NCBI GenBank assembly: GCA_001599295.1
Contig: BCGN01000002.1
Coordinates: 1,054,001 to 1,118,000 of the forward strand
Length of the DNA stretch: 64,000 bases
Reading direction: 5' to 3'
DNA from: Sporopachydermia quercuum
Lineage: Eukaryota; Ascomycota; Sporopachydermiomycetes; Sporopachydermiales; Sporopachydermiaceae
Below the pieces are notes generated by a model. The model ran no database searches, was not told the DNA's origin, and saw only the letters and a list, made by a program, of their open reading frames with translations. This document shows positions 55,940 to 64,000 of the stretch, piece by piece. Each line of letters begins with the position of its first letter. Within the stretch, counting starts at the first letter, position 1. The position numbers and the translations under genes were made by a program.

Positions 55940-57541
55940 CTAGTTGAAGCAACATTCCAGACATCCTCTGTAACCAACCCGACATTTCTTACCGAAGTAA
56001 ACTTCTACAAACTCACAAACAAACCAGCGATCAAATTTACTATAAGCATCTAATCCCATTTCTGTCAAATCACCAACTTCAATAATAATTATATCCTCAT
56101 CCTGGCCATCTTCACTATCATCATAATCATCTGAATTGTTGACAAGCCTGTCAGGGGAACGAGCATAATCATTCGCTAGTAATTCATCATCACGGGAATT
56201 AATGATGTTTGATACTACATTGAATAACCGGGTAGTCAGACTATGGAAATATCCAATAATGGTTATCTCTTTCTCACCTTTCGACACAACATCGCCTGTG
56301 GTTCCTTCTATGGATTCTCCAAAATTAGATTCTCCTTGTAAATGCGTATCATTTCCATCAGCAGACAGTTTTCCAGATTCCGCTATTGTTTCAGCACTCA
56401 CATCTAATGGNAATAAGCACTCTTCTTCTTGAGCTTGTATTTTCTCTGCTTCTCCAGCTGTGGCCCACCATAAAAGCCCATTTAAAGCTGTTTGACCCCA
56501 TGACAATTTTTCGCTAAACAACGAGAGGTCATCTGCAATATAGGATATTTGAAGCTGATTGGATAATAAGGTAAACCTCGTGATGTCTCGCTGAGAGCAA
56601 AATATACGATCACCACTATTCGATTTCACCATTGGCGGTTCTTCACTGGTTGCATATTTATACAGTTTTGGCTTTGTCAGTAGAATCTCATCTCTAGTAA
56701 ATGCAATGAAAGATTTGTTTTCCTTAGTGAATCGCGTCAATGTATCTATATCTGTTACACCAACGGTAAACAAGGGAATAGAACTTGTTTTCCTCTTAAG
56801 AATCTCTGTCTGCTCATTAGGGTCGGTAATAGTATTTTTGATCAGTTTCTTTCTCAACAAGTCTTGGACCTGCTTAGGAATTGATGTCAAGACATCTAAA
56901 CAATATACGAAATTTGATGCTTCTTCTATGCTTCCGCCATTAGATGTCAATAGGATCTGCTGCCGTAGAAGCCTGAGCTTGAAAATAGTAAAAACTGAAG
57001 GTCCTAGAGTTTCCAACATTGGAACCATAGATAAAACAGGATGTGGTGCATTATAAGAAGCTTGTGGACTATCTACGGTGCCTTCTTCACTATTCAAATA
57101 AAAATATTCTTTCAGGGGCTTTAAATCTCCATCTTTACCTTCTTCCATATAAGATGATAGTAGTGATGATAAACTAGGAACATGCTCCCATAGGGTTGAG
57201 ATAGCCAGATGATTATCACAGTTAGCAACATCTAGATCTACTAGAACACCCAAAGAAAACATGGAAATCTTCGAACGATCTATTGAAAGATGATCACNGG
57301 ATTCTGAGGGCTGAGGTAAATTTTGCTGGAATACTGCAAGTCCATATAGTAATCCATTAGGATCCCCTGGACTTCTAGGGTGGGTGAAAACTATCACATC
57401 TTTTTCAACAGTGTGCAATCCTGATGGAAGACATTTATACTCGACTGACTTTAAATCAACTTTCGATTCACTCCAGACTAGCGTAAACCCTTTATGGACA
57501 TCAAACTGTACTAAGAAGATAGCAGAGATCCGGGGTTTCAT
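55940..57541 (-). CDS. ANR2: DENN-related protein of the LCHN/Anr2 family
   Basis: A 533-residue protein whose first 80 residues carry the LCHN/DENND11-type start: PRISAIFLVQFDVHKGFTLVW, then VEYKCLPSGLHTVEKDVIVF and a GLAVF strand. These are the longin-like and upstream-DENN elements. The rest has DENN-like helices, including LGPSVFTIFKLRLLRQQILL at about 180-199, a low-complexity acidic stretch near 450-500, and a final EFVEVYFGKKC motif. S. cerevisiae YKL047W (Anr2) has this architecture and about this length (516). Family members are thought to be Rab or Arf regulators; the substrate is unknown. Two ambiguous bases fall inside the frame. The family call is likely; the symbol is moderately sure. 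Confidence 0.7.
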   Translation of the reverse strand: MKPRISAIFLVQFDVHKGFTLVWSESKVDLKSVEYKCLPSGLHTVEKDVIVFTHPRSPGDPNGLLYGLAVFQQNLPQPSESXDHLSIDRSKISMFSLGVLVDLDVANCDNHLAISTLWEHVPSLSSLLSSYMEEGKDGDLKPLKEYFYLNSEEGTVDSPQASYNAPHPVLSMVPMLETLGPSVFTIFKLRLLRQQILLTSNGGSIEEASNFVYCLDVLTSIPKQVQDLLRKKLIKNTITDPNEQTEILKRKTSSIPLFTVGVTDIDTLTRFTKENKSFIAFTRDEILLTKPKLYKYATSEEPPMVKSNSGDRIFCSQRDITRFTLLSNQLQISYIADDLSLFSEKLSWGQTALNGLLWWATAGEAEKIQAQEEECLXPLDVSAETIAESGKLSADGNDTHLQGESNFGESIEGTTGDVVSKGEKEITIIGYFHSLTTRLFNVVSNIINSRDDELLANDYARSPDRLVNNSDDYDDSEDGQDEDIIIIEVGDLTEMGLDAYSKFDRWFVCEFVEVYFGKKCRVGYRGCLECCFN

Positions 57542-58196
57542 CTTTGTTCACCTCTATAACGATTAATTTGTGCTTGTGTATGGGGATAGGCAAACGCTAA
57601 TTTGTGATGAGACAATCTATTGATGTGTTTCTTGTCAAAGATCACAACGGGAAAAATCACGAATCAAATGCCGTTCCGTTGGTATTCAAAATCGCTTTTT
57701 ATTATAACAAGACTTTCAATGGCCTTGGTATAGTAGGACTGCAAGTGTGTAGAAATATCCAAGCATCTTATCAAGCAAATTTATGCAATTACTATCAGGG
57801 ATTTCGGAGATGATAGGGAAGAAAAGCGGAGATAATTATTTAGGAATCCATAGGGTGTTATAGTTTCCGAAATATTTAACATGAAAGACGATTTATCTTG
57901 CATTCGAGAAAACTGGCTGGGGAAATGTAGCACATGTTGATCTCTTTTAATGAAATAAATGACATAATTATGTTGGATTTATGTGCATATATTGACTAGG
58001 ATTATGAATAGATCAATGCATGAATAAGTTAGCATTATTGTCAAGAGGACAGTCAATGGCAGTACTACAATTATTAAATCACCTACAAAACCAAAATACA
58101 ACTCCATAACTCATAAATAATCATCAATTAAATAATCATAGAAAGTAAATAAAACTTAANTAATATTTTCAATAAATTTTCATTAGCTTTTATTGT
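57542..58196. other. spacer between ANR2 and POT1
   Basis: About 650 bases. AT-rich POT1 3' flank plus the ANR2 promoter. No feature is recognised. Confidence 0.55.
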
Positions 58197-59444
58197 CTAC
58201 TCTGCAATGAACAATGCAGCAGCACCCATGCCAGTACCAATGCACATACTGGTAACACCAAATTTCTTTCCGGTTCTTCTGAGTTCAGTCAACAAAGTTG
58301 CAACTTGTCTAGCACCTGTAGCACCCAATGGATGACCAAAGGCAATAGCACCACCTTTAGGATTCACTTTCTTATAGTCAATACCAACTGTTTCAATGCT
58401 ATAGATAGCTTGGCCAGCAAATGCTTCATTGATTTCAAAGATATCGATATCATCAGGGGTTAAGTCGTATTTCTTCAAGAGTTTGGGGATGGCATAAGCA
58501 GGTCCAACTCCCATGATTTCTGGAGGAACACCAACAGTCGTGCAGTCAATGAACTTACCAATGACAGGAAGGTTTAGTTTGTCAGCAACAGATCTGCGCG
58601 TCAACAAAACAGCACCTGCACCATCAGAAACTTGAGATGCATTACCTGCAGTTGTGGTACCATCCTTCTTGAAAGCAGGTTTCACTTTACCTAATGATTC
58701 AGGAGTGACACCATATCTAATTCCGTCATCTTTGTCAGCAACAATCTCCGTTTCATTTCCGTCTTTATCCTTAATAGTGACCTTAATGGGGATAATTTCT
58801 TCCTTAAACAGTCCATTCTTTTGGGCAGCTTCAGCCTTATTGTAAGATGCAGCAGAGAACTTGTCTTGGGCCTCTCTGGGAATGTTGTACTTGGCAGCAA
58901 CGTTTTCATTGGTAATACCCATAGGAATTCCGCACTTTTGAACTTCAGGATTTCTCAATAGTTCTTTAGGGAATTTCTTGACAGCTTCCATATTGACAGG
59001 GGGAGAAGTAGACATAGATTCAACACCACATCCAATACCGATATCAATTTGACCAGTACTGATCTTATTGGCAATGTCATTGACAGCCATCAATCCTGAA
59101 CTGCATTGTCGGTTGATAGCGACAAATGATGTAGTGTAAGGTAAACCAGCAGCTAAACAAGCTGCTCTGTGTTCGGTAACACCTGATCCAGCGGCCAAAA
59201 CGTTACCACAACACACGTCTTCAACCAAAGCAGGGTCAATCTTAGTTCTTTCCAATAATCCCTTCAATAACTTAGTAAGAATTTCTATCGTTAAAGTATC
59301 TTTCAATGCTCCCTTTCTACCCTTAGTAATTGCTGTTCTGTAAGCAGCAACAATCACAACATCATCAGGATGCTTTTGGGTCAATGCTTCTTTAGCTGAA
59401 GCACTGGAAGTTAAATGTGATGCCAAATGATTCACCCTTTCCAT
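58197..59444 (-). CDS. POT1: peroxisomal 3-ketoacyl-CoA thiolase
   Basis: This thiolase catalyses the last step of peroxisomal beta-oxidation, cleaving 3-ketoacyl-CoA with CoA to acetyl-CoA and a shortened acyl-CoA. The 415-residue protein starts MERVNHLASHL; residues 3-11 (RVNHLASHL) are a textbook PTS2, R/K-V-x5-H-L, imported by Pex7. This separates it from the cytosolic acetoacetyl-CoA thiolase Erg10. The catalytic residues are visible: nucleophile C114 in NRQCSSGL, a histidine in AFGHPLGATGARQ, and C401 in SMCIGTGMGAA. Length and motif spacing match S. cerevisiae Pot1/Fox3 (417). It is unspliced. An oleate response element was looked for upstream but not clearly seen. Confidence 0.97.
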   Translation of the reverse strand: MERVNHLASHLTSSASAKEALTQKHPDDVVIVAAYRTAITKGRKGALKDTLTIEILTKLLKGLLERTKIDPALVEDVCCGNVLAAGSGVTEHRAACLAAGLPYTTSFVAINRQCSSGLMAVNDIANKISTGQIDIGIGCGVESMSTSPPVNMEAVKKFPKELLRNPEVQKCGIPMGITNENVAAKYNIPREAQDKFSAASYNKAEAAQKNGLFKEEIIPIKVTIKDKDGNETEIVADKDDGIRYGVTPESLGKVKPAFKKDGTTTAGNASQVSDGAGAVLLTRRSVADKLNLPVIGKFIDCTTVGVPPEIMGVGPAYAIPKLLKKYDLTPDDIDIFEINEAFAGQAIYSIETVGIDYKKVNPKGGAIAFGHPLGATGARQVATLLTELRRTGKKFGVTSMCIGTGMGAAALFIAE

Positions 59445-60449
59445 TTTTAATATTCAGATTCCAGTTATATACACTATTTTCTGTTCAGTCCTTACTGCAA
59501 ACTGCAATTCACTTAATTCCTGCTATTATTTTACAGTTATTCAACAAACTGTCAATTTCCCTCCTGCTTTTGCTTTCTTTTCCTTTCTTCTCTTCTTTTC
59601 TTCTTTCCCCACAAACAGGATCCTTCACTTCCTTTATATTTCAGAGCCCCAGATTCATCACCACACTTAACTTTACTTGCATACAGTGGGGCAAAGGGTG
59701 AATTGGTGTACAAGATAAGGTTTCGGGCTAAACTGAGAATGTGAAAATGTAATTTTAAGCCGAGGAGCCGTAATTGTTTGTTGTTCACGTAATCGGAAAC
59801 ACATTTTGTATGAACTGGAAAGCGATTATTTGTATGGGCTGCCTCGGCACGTATTGAACAGGCGCTAAATGGTGATGGGTATAAAGGTAGACTGAGATAA
59901 GAGTGCGATCAGTGCGATAAGGATTATTAGATTTAATATGGTGGAGACAGATGATGGTTGTTCTGTTATAATATGAAACGATCTGAGGATGTATTATAAT
60001 GTATTCGGAAGGTTGGAGGATTGAATGTAGTGTGAAAATGGGTGGGATGGATTATCATATTTAGAACTGTCCCTCTATATATGGTTGAAGCGAGGTTGGA
60101 GCAGAGCAAGTGAAAGGCTGATGGGACAAGAATAAGGTAAATGATTATACATAGCAGGAAAAACTGGTTTGCAATGTTATATTCCCCCAATACATATCTA
60201 CAATTGTATGAAAGAAACAACAGACAGATATATGACTTCCCATAGACAGGAAAGCTATGGTTTTTCTATTGAATTCAATTATTTAGAAGTATCTACAAAT
60301 ATCCATTGCTTCAGTCAAAATTCATATATATACAAGGTATACCCATTTAGGGCATACTGTCCCATATTATTTAACTATAATACAACATACATAATATAAG
60401 CTTCAATCTCATTTTATCATTGGTTAGTTTACACTTCTTTATACAAGTT
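59445..60449. other. POT1 upstream / SWC3 3' region
   Basis: About 1 kb between two minus-strand genes. Pyrimidine-rich DNA (59560-59640) lies just upstream of POT1. A fatty-acid gene promoter is expected here but no CGG-spacer-CCG element of the right length was found. No gene is seen. Confidence 0.5.
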
Positions 60450-63400
60450 TCAATCAAAATCATCGGAATCTTCATCAGAATCAGGTTTCTCACTGTTCGC
60501 TTTAGAATTCCTTTTCACGTACTTCTTCTTTTCCGATGGGCCAGGAGTTAATTCAATAATTTTTGTCTTCATCTTGTCAACAATATCGATGCCGAATGAT
60601 CCATCTAGATTATCGTCTTCAAGATCTATTTCGCTATCAGTATTATTTTCTGCCATAGAAACATCAGTGTTAGTATTATCATCAGTATTATCATCACCAT
60701 CACCATCACCATCAGAATTATTGTTATCATTATGATTCTCACTTTCGTTTCCATCTTCAGTCAACTGAGTATTACCTTTCTGTTCTTCATAAGCCTTTTT
60801 CACAGCTTCGTCGTTCGGTACTTGAAACCACAAATTATACTTCTTGGTTCTCTCACCATTAGCCATTATTATCTTCATCTTTTCACGTACTCTGTCAGCT
60901 TCCCAAAATGAATACTCTAACACTGGCAATACTTTCTCAGGTAAATCACCAAAACTAAATGATATAGGTGTGAACTTAACACCTTTCACCTTATCTTGAT
61001 ACTCAGAAGGAATCTCCCCAGGGTATTTTGATTCAGTTAGTGTAGTATTTTGAGACTCAGTATTAGCAACAGGAACAGGATCGATATCACTATCGATGGA
61101 ACCATTTACATTTTTGATTTCGGAACGTTTCATATTATCATCAGTGCTTTTATCTGGCGTTTCTTCCTTTAGTTTCTCACTATGAGTAGAGTTCTCCTCT
61201 TTAGCAGAGTCAGTTGATTGGCTACCTCCTACAAATGATTCTTTGCTCTCATTGGTCGTAAATTCCAACTCTTTTTTTTTTTTTTTTTCCGTCTCAGAAC
61301 TTATTCTGTCTGGGTTGTTTTGTTCATGAACAGTTGATATCTCAGTAGAATCTCTCATTTCAACATCCTGATCTTGGTCATCAACTTTTGACCTTGCTTC
61401 TTGGTTATTATCTTCTGCAGAGGCAGCTACCGTATTTTCTTTCTTTGCAAGATCAGAACTGTTGAATTTCTCATTATTGGAGCCGCTTTTATCATCAATA
61501 TTGTCATGATTACCATTATTGCTAGCACCAATAATTTCCTCGTTAACAGTACTTTTGGTATTTTCTGGAGTACTCTCGTTAGCCTTAGATGTTTCTTTCC
61601 CAGTATTTTGCTCAAGTTTTCTCTCATCACCACCAGTGACATTACCAGTGACCTCTCCAGCACCAATAGTAACAGTACTAGGATTCTCACGAGATCCCTC
61701 AATTGTCTTGCCATTTTCACTATTTCTTTCTTCTTTTTCAATGCTTTCTTTCACACCTGTTGACTGATGACGGTCACTATAAATGGCAGTACCAACTATA
61801 TCATGAGAATCTTTAGGCTTAGCCATAGATTCATTCGTATCATTATTGTTACTATCACTAATACTCCCATGACTGCTATTTGTTGCTTGACTATTTGATT
61901 CCTTACTACCACCAACAGTTGTGAAAACTTCCTTTGTGGCATTTGTTTGTAATTCCTTTTCCTTCTGCATTTCATTTTCCTTTTCCTTCTCGCTTTCTTT
62001 CTCGATTTCATTCTGATTTCTCGTTTCTCTATCCAAGTCTTTATTTTTCGATCCAAATTCCATTTTCACTTTCACATCTTCACCTTTTGTTTCAGCTTCA
62101 GCCTCTTTCTTTGCTTCAACTACGTTACTATCACCATTTTCTGTCTTACCCTTTTTGGCCTTCTTTNGCTTCTTCTCCTTTGGCTTGAAATCATGCTTCA
62201 AACTGTCAATCAAACCATTCATTTCAGGATCTTCAAATCCATGCAATAACAGGAACGATATAAGGATTTCGTGGTTGTTTAAAACCTCACCAATAGCGTC
62301 CTTTGGTAAAATGTATCTATTAACAGGATTTTCATTGAATTCAAATACTATTGTTGAACCAAGAATGATTCTTTCAGTATGCTGAGATTGTAGACTAGTA
62401 TCTTTTGCCTTTGGCACAGCTTTCCTTCTTGGTTTCTTCTCACTAGGTAGTTTAGTAGGCTTTTTAGTAGAATTGCTTTTTGGTGACGGTCGGTCTTTAC
62501 TAGCACAGGAAGCAGTCGTTGAGAGTGTGGATTTTATTCGTTTAACAGTCTTTTGCCCTTGAGTGTCAGTCGTACTGTTATCTCGTTTAATTGGTATACC
62601 TTTTGGAGCTAGAATCATACCAGGCTGAAAAGTTGGAGATCCTAACGGTTTAGCAGTAATTGGAGCTGGTTGTTGCTTAAGTATTGGTTTATCGACAGGC
62701 TTACTTTGTATGTTTGATGGTTTGCTGCCAGCAGGTGATACAGCCATTGGTTGAGATTTCCTTTGATTATTTGGCGGCAAAGTACCATTACCTCTGTAGC
62801 CTTGATAACCCATACTTTTGGCCCTACTGATATAACCTTGAAATCTCACGATTTGTTCCTGTGAAGCCTTTCCCGAGGCTACTATCTTCATGAGGGTGTT
62901 TAAGCTAGGATCAACTCTTGCAATTGCGTTTAGGTTAGCAATCATCATATGGTTTTCTGGAGATTTAATGGACTCATCAGCAGCTTTACGAGCTACTAGT
63001 TTCTGTTTCTGAGGTTTGGAGGGAATAACGGTACTGCGGGGGCTGGGAACTGGAGCTGGGGTTGTAGAAGAGGGAGCACCATTAGAAGCAGTAGGCACAG
63101 ATGTAGAACGCGCAAGATTCGGCTTAGCCACTGTATCTGCAGCTGGTTTCATGGGTGTAACAGTATCACTTTTAGCATCAGCAGTAGGACTACTTGTTGT
63201 TTCAGCCTTATTATCATGTGTCTTACTAGCATCAGATCCAGATCCAGATCCAGCAGAACTTACTTCTGAATTTTCAATTTTCTTCTCAAGTGCTGAATCT
63301 TTCTCATGGGTACTTGGAAATACCTTCTCATCAACCGCCAAATTCTTGTTGTTCGCCTGACCTAAATCAGAGCTTCCCTTAAGAGTAGCAGTTGATTGGN

Positions 63401-64000
63401 GGTAATTGCCTTGGTCCTTTCTTGGTTCATTAATATTTTCCAGCGTTAGCAATGAAGAAGTGTTATTATTATTATTACTAGAAGAGGCTTTTGATGAGAG
63501 TTGATAGGATGAATTGTCTTCAGTAGTACCTGATGCTCTTTCTGCTGCTTTGGCAGAGTTTGGGTCAGCTGTAACGTTGTCACCAGCAGGTTTGCTTATG
63601 GTTTCTGTTGAGTCTTTTACTGCGTTCTCATTTCCAGGATAAGTATTGCTGTTATTGTTGGTNTTCTCCTGCTTGCCACCATCCTTGATAGCTTCTTTAC
63701 TACTAATACTACTATCAGTCGAAGCATCATCAGATTTCTTTATTTCTATTTCCCCGGTATCGCCACTGGCAGTAGCAGTCCGGCTCACTGTACCAGATTC
63801 TGAGAGTTCAGGGCTCTTTTCCAACGCTTCGTTCTTCACTGGTTGTGCTGGTTCAGATTTAGCCACCACAATCTCTCTTCCTAGAGGACTCTGCTGAAAG
63901 ACGGTTGTTTGAATAGCAGCTTTTGATGCCGTATGGTCTTTCCTTTCTAATTTCTGCAGCTCCTCCAACGGTTTTATAGTACCCGATTCAATACATTTCC
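60450..64000 (-). CDS. SWC3: SWR1-complex subunit Swc3, N-terminus cut by window edge
   Basis: Swc3 is a subunit of the SWR1 remodeller that installs histone H2A.Z. The frame is open to base 64000, so the start and N-terminus lie outside; 1,183 codons are visible. Three blocks match Swc3: MMIANLNAIARVDPSLNTLM (S. cerevisiae HDPRMIMNLNLMAQEDPKLN), ERIILGSTIVFEFNENPVNR followed by YILPKDA, and SYSFW near the end with GERTKKYNLWFQVP (S. cerevisiae GYNLWYQL). Between and around them are very long low-complexity stretches rich in Ser, Asn, Asp, Glu and Lys (about 660-1000 of the visible part), making the protein far longer than S. cerevisiae Swc3 (625). A run of 17 adenines codes for lysines at 61272-61288. 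Identification rests on my memory of the Swc3 motifs. Confidence 0.82.
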   Translation of the reverse strand, partial: KCIESGTIKPLEELQKLERKDHTASKAAIQTTVFQQSPLGREIVVAKSEPAQPVKNEALEKSPELSESGTVSRTATASGDTGEIEIKKSDDASTDSSISSKEAIKDGGKQEXTNNNSNTYPGNENAVKDSTETISKPAGDNVTADPNSAKAAERASGTTEDNSSYQLSSKASSSNNNNNTSSLLTLENINEPRKDQGNYXQSTATLKGSSDLGQANNKNLAVDEKVFPSTHEKDSALEKKIENSEVSSAGSGSGSDASKTHDNKAETTSSPTADAKSDTVTPMKPAADTVAKPNLARSTSVPTASNGAPSSTTPAPVPSPRSTVIPSKPQKQKLVARKAADESIKSPENHMMIANLNAIARVDPSLNTLMKIVASGKASQEQIVRFQGYISRAKSMGYQGYRGNGTLPPNNQRKSQPMAVSPAGSKPSNIQSKPVDKPILKQQPAPITAKPLGSPTFQPGMILAPKGIPIKRDNSTTDTQGQKTVKRIKSTLSTTASCASKDRPSPKSNSTKKPTKLPSEKKPRRKAVPKAKDTSLQSQHTERIILGSTIVFEFNENPVNRYILPKDAIGEVLNNHEILISFLLLHGFEDPEMNGLIDSLKHDFKPKEKKXKKAKKGKTENGDSNVVEAKKEAEAETKGEDVKVKMEFGSKNKDLDRETRNQNEIEKESEKEKENEMQKEKELQTNATKEVFTTVGGSKESNSQATNSSHGSISDSNNNDTNESMAKPKDSHDIVGTAIYSDRHQSTGVKESIEKEERNSENGKTIEGSRENPSTVTIGAGEVTGNVTGGDERKLEQNTGKETSKANESTPENTKSTVNEEIIGASNNGNHDNIDDKSGSNNEKFNSSDLAKKENTVAASAEDNNQEARSKVDDQDQDVEMRDSTEISTVHEQNNPDRISSETEKKKKKELEFTTNESKESFVGGSQSTDSAKEENSTHSEKLKEETPDKSTDDNMKRSEIKNVNGSIDSDIDPVPVANTESQNTTLTESKYPGEIPSEYQDKVKGVKFTPISFSFGDLPEKVLPVLEYSFWEADRVREKMKIIMANGERTKKYNLWFQVPNDEAVKKAYEEQKGNTQLTEDGNESENHNDNNNSDGDGDGDDNTDDNTNTDVSMAENNTDSEIDLEDDNLDGSFGIDIVDKMKTKIIELTPGPSEKKKYVKRNSKANSEKPDSDEDSDDFD
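61272..61288 (-). repeat. A17 homopolymer inside SWC3 coding sequence
   Basis: Seventeen thymines on the plus strand read as 17 adenines, coding for a lysine run in the SWC3 frame. The frame is open on both sides. Confidence 0.85.

Noticed and set aside
59445-59900. Oleate response element upstream of POT1
   Set aside because: CGG and CCG triplets are present but not at the required spacing and orientation.
61401-61767. Open frames on the strand opposite SWC3 (and similar ones opposite RSP5, SGS1, GCV2, TEF1 and POT1)
   Set aside because: They are mirror frames of biased codon use in the real genes and lack independent support.

Overview
The window is nuclear DNA from a budding yeast (Saccharomycotina). 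It is AT-rich, with tightly packed protein genes, short spliceosomal introns of the yeast type (GTATGT or GTAAGT donors, TACTAAC-like branch sites) and a tRNA-Ala(AGC). CTG codons fall on invariant leucines (the CK1 GPSLEDLF motif of the casein kinase gene and the YQLPA motif of the RecQ helicase gene), so CTG reads as leucine and this is not a CTG-Ser yeast. More than 50 isolated single Ns are scattered from about 10 kb onward. All of those in genes keep the frame, as expected for ambiguous or heterozygous bases.

Layout, left to right: a possible gene fragment at the left edge; an HPP-family membrane protein (+); CWC21 (-); tRNA-Ala (+); RSP5 ubiquitin ligase (-, spliced); a YCK1/2 casein kinase (+); a possible structured RNA; CMC4 (-, spliced); a mitochondrial single-pass membrane protein (-, three exons); RPL36 (-, spliced); MRPL24 (+); a GYP5/GYL1 Rab-GAP (-, spliced); an SPG5-position gene (-); a decayed small secreted-protein-like locus; a GAL4/LAC9-type activator (-, three exons); SGS1 RecQ helicase (+, three exons); a DCAF7/AN11-type WD40 protein (+, three exons); GCV2 (+); TEF1 (-); a FUN19-like SWIRM protein (-); YJU2 (+); a sulfate permease (+); an ANR2/LCHN-type DENN protein (-); POT1 thiolase (-); and SWC3 (-), running off the right edge.

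The stretch from CMC4 to GCV2 matches two S. cerevisiae regions at once: YMR189-YMR194 (GCV2, SGS1, SPG5, GYL1, MRPL24, RPL36A, CMC4) and YPL247-YPL249 (the AN11-like gene, GAL4, GYP5, with RPL36B beside them). These are sister blocks of the whole-genome duplication, so this yeast looks like a non-duplicated lineage keeping the ancestral merged order.

Most genes are housekeeping: ribosomes (RPL36, MRPL24, TEF1), splicing (CWC21, YJU2), ubiquitin and Rab traffic (RSP5, GYP5, YCK2), chromatin and genome stability (SWC3, FUN19-like, SGS1) and metabolism (GCV2, POT1, sulfate permease, GAL4). At least eight genes are spliced, with twelve introns inferred by eye, mostly near the start codon. The large gene-free stretches (40.0-42.9, 44.2-47.8 and 48.8-53.0 kb) hold recurring motifs and weak ORFs but no gene I can name.
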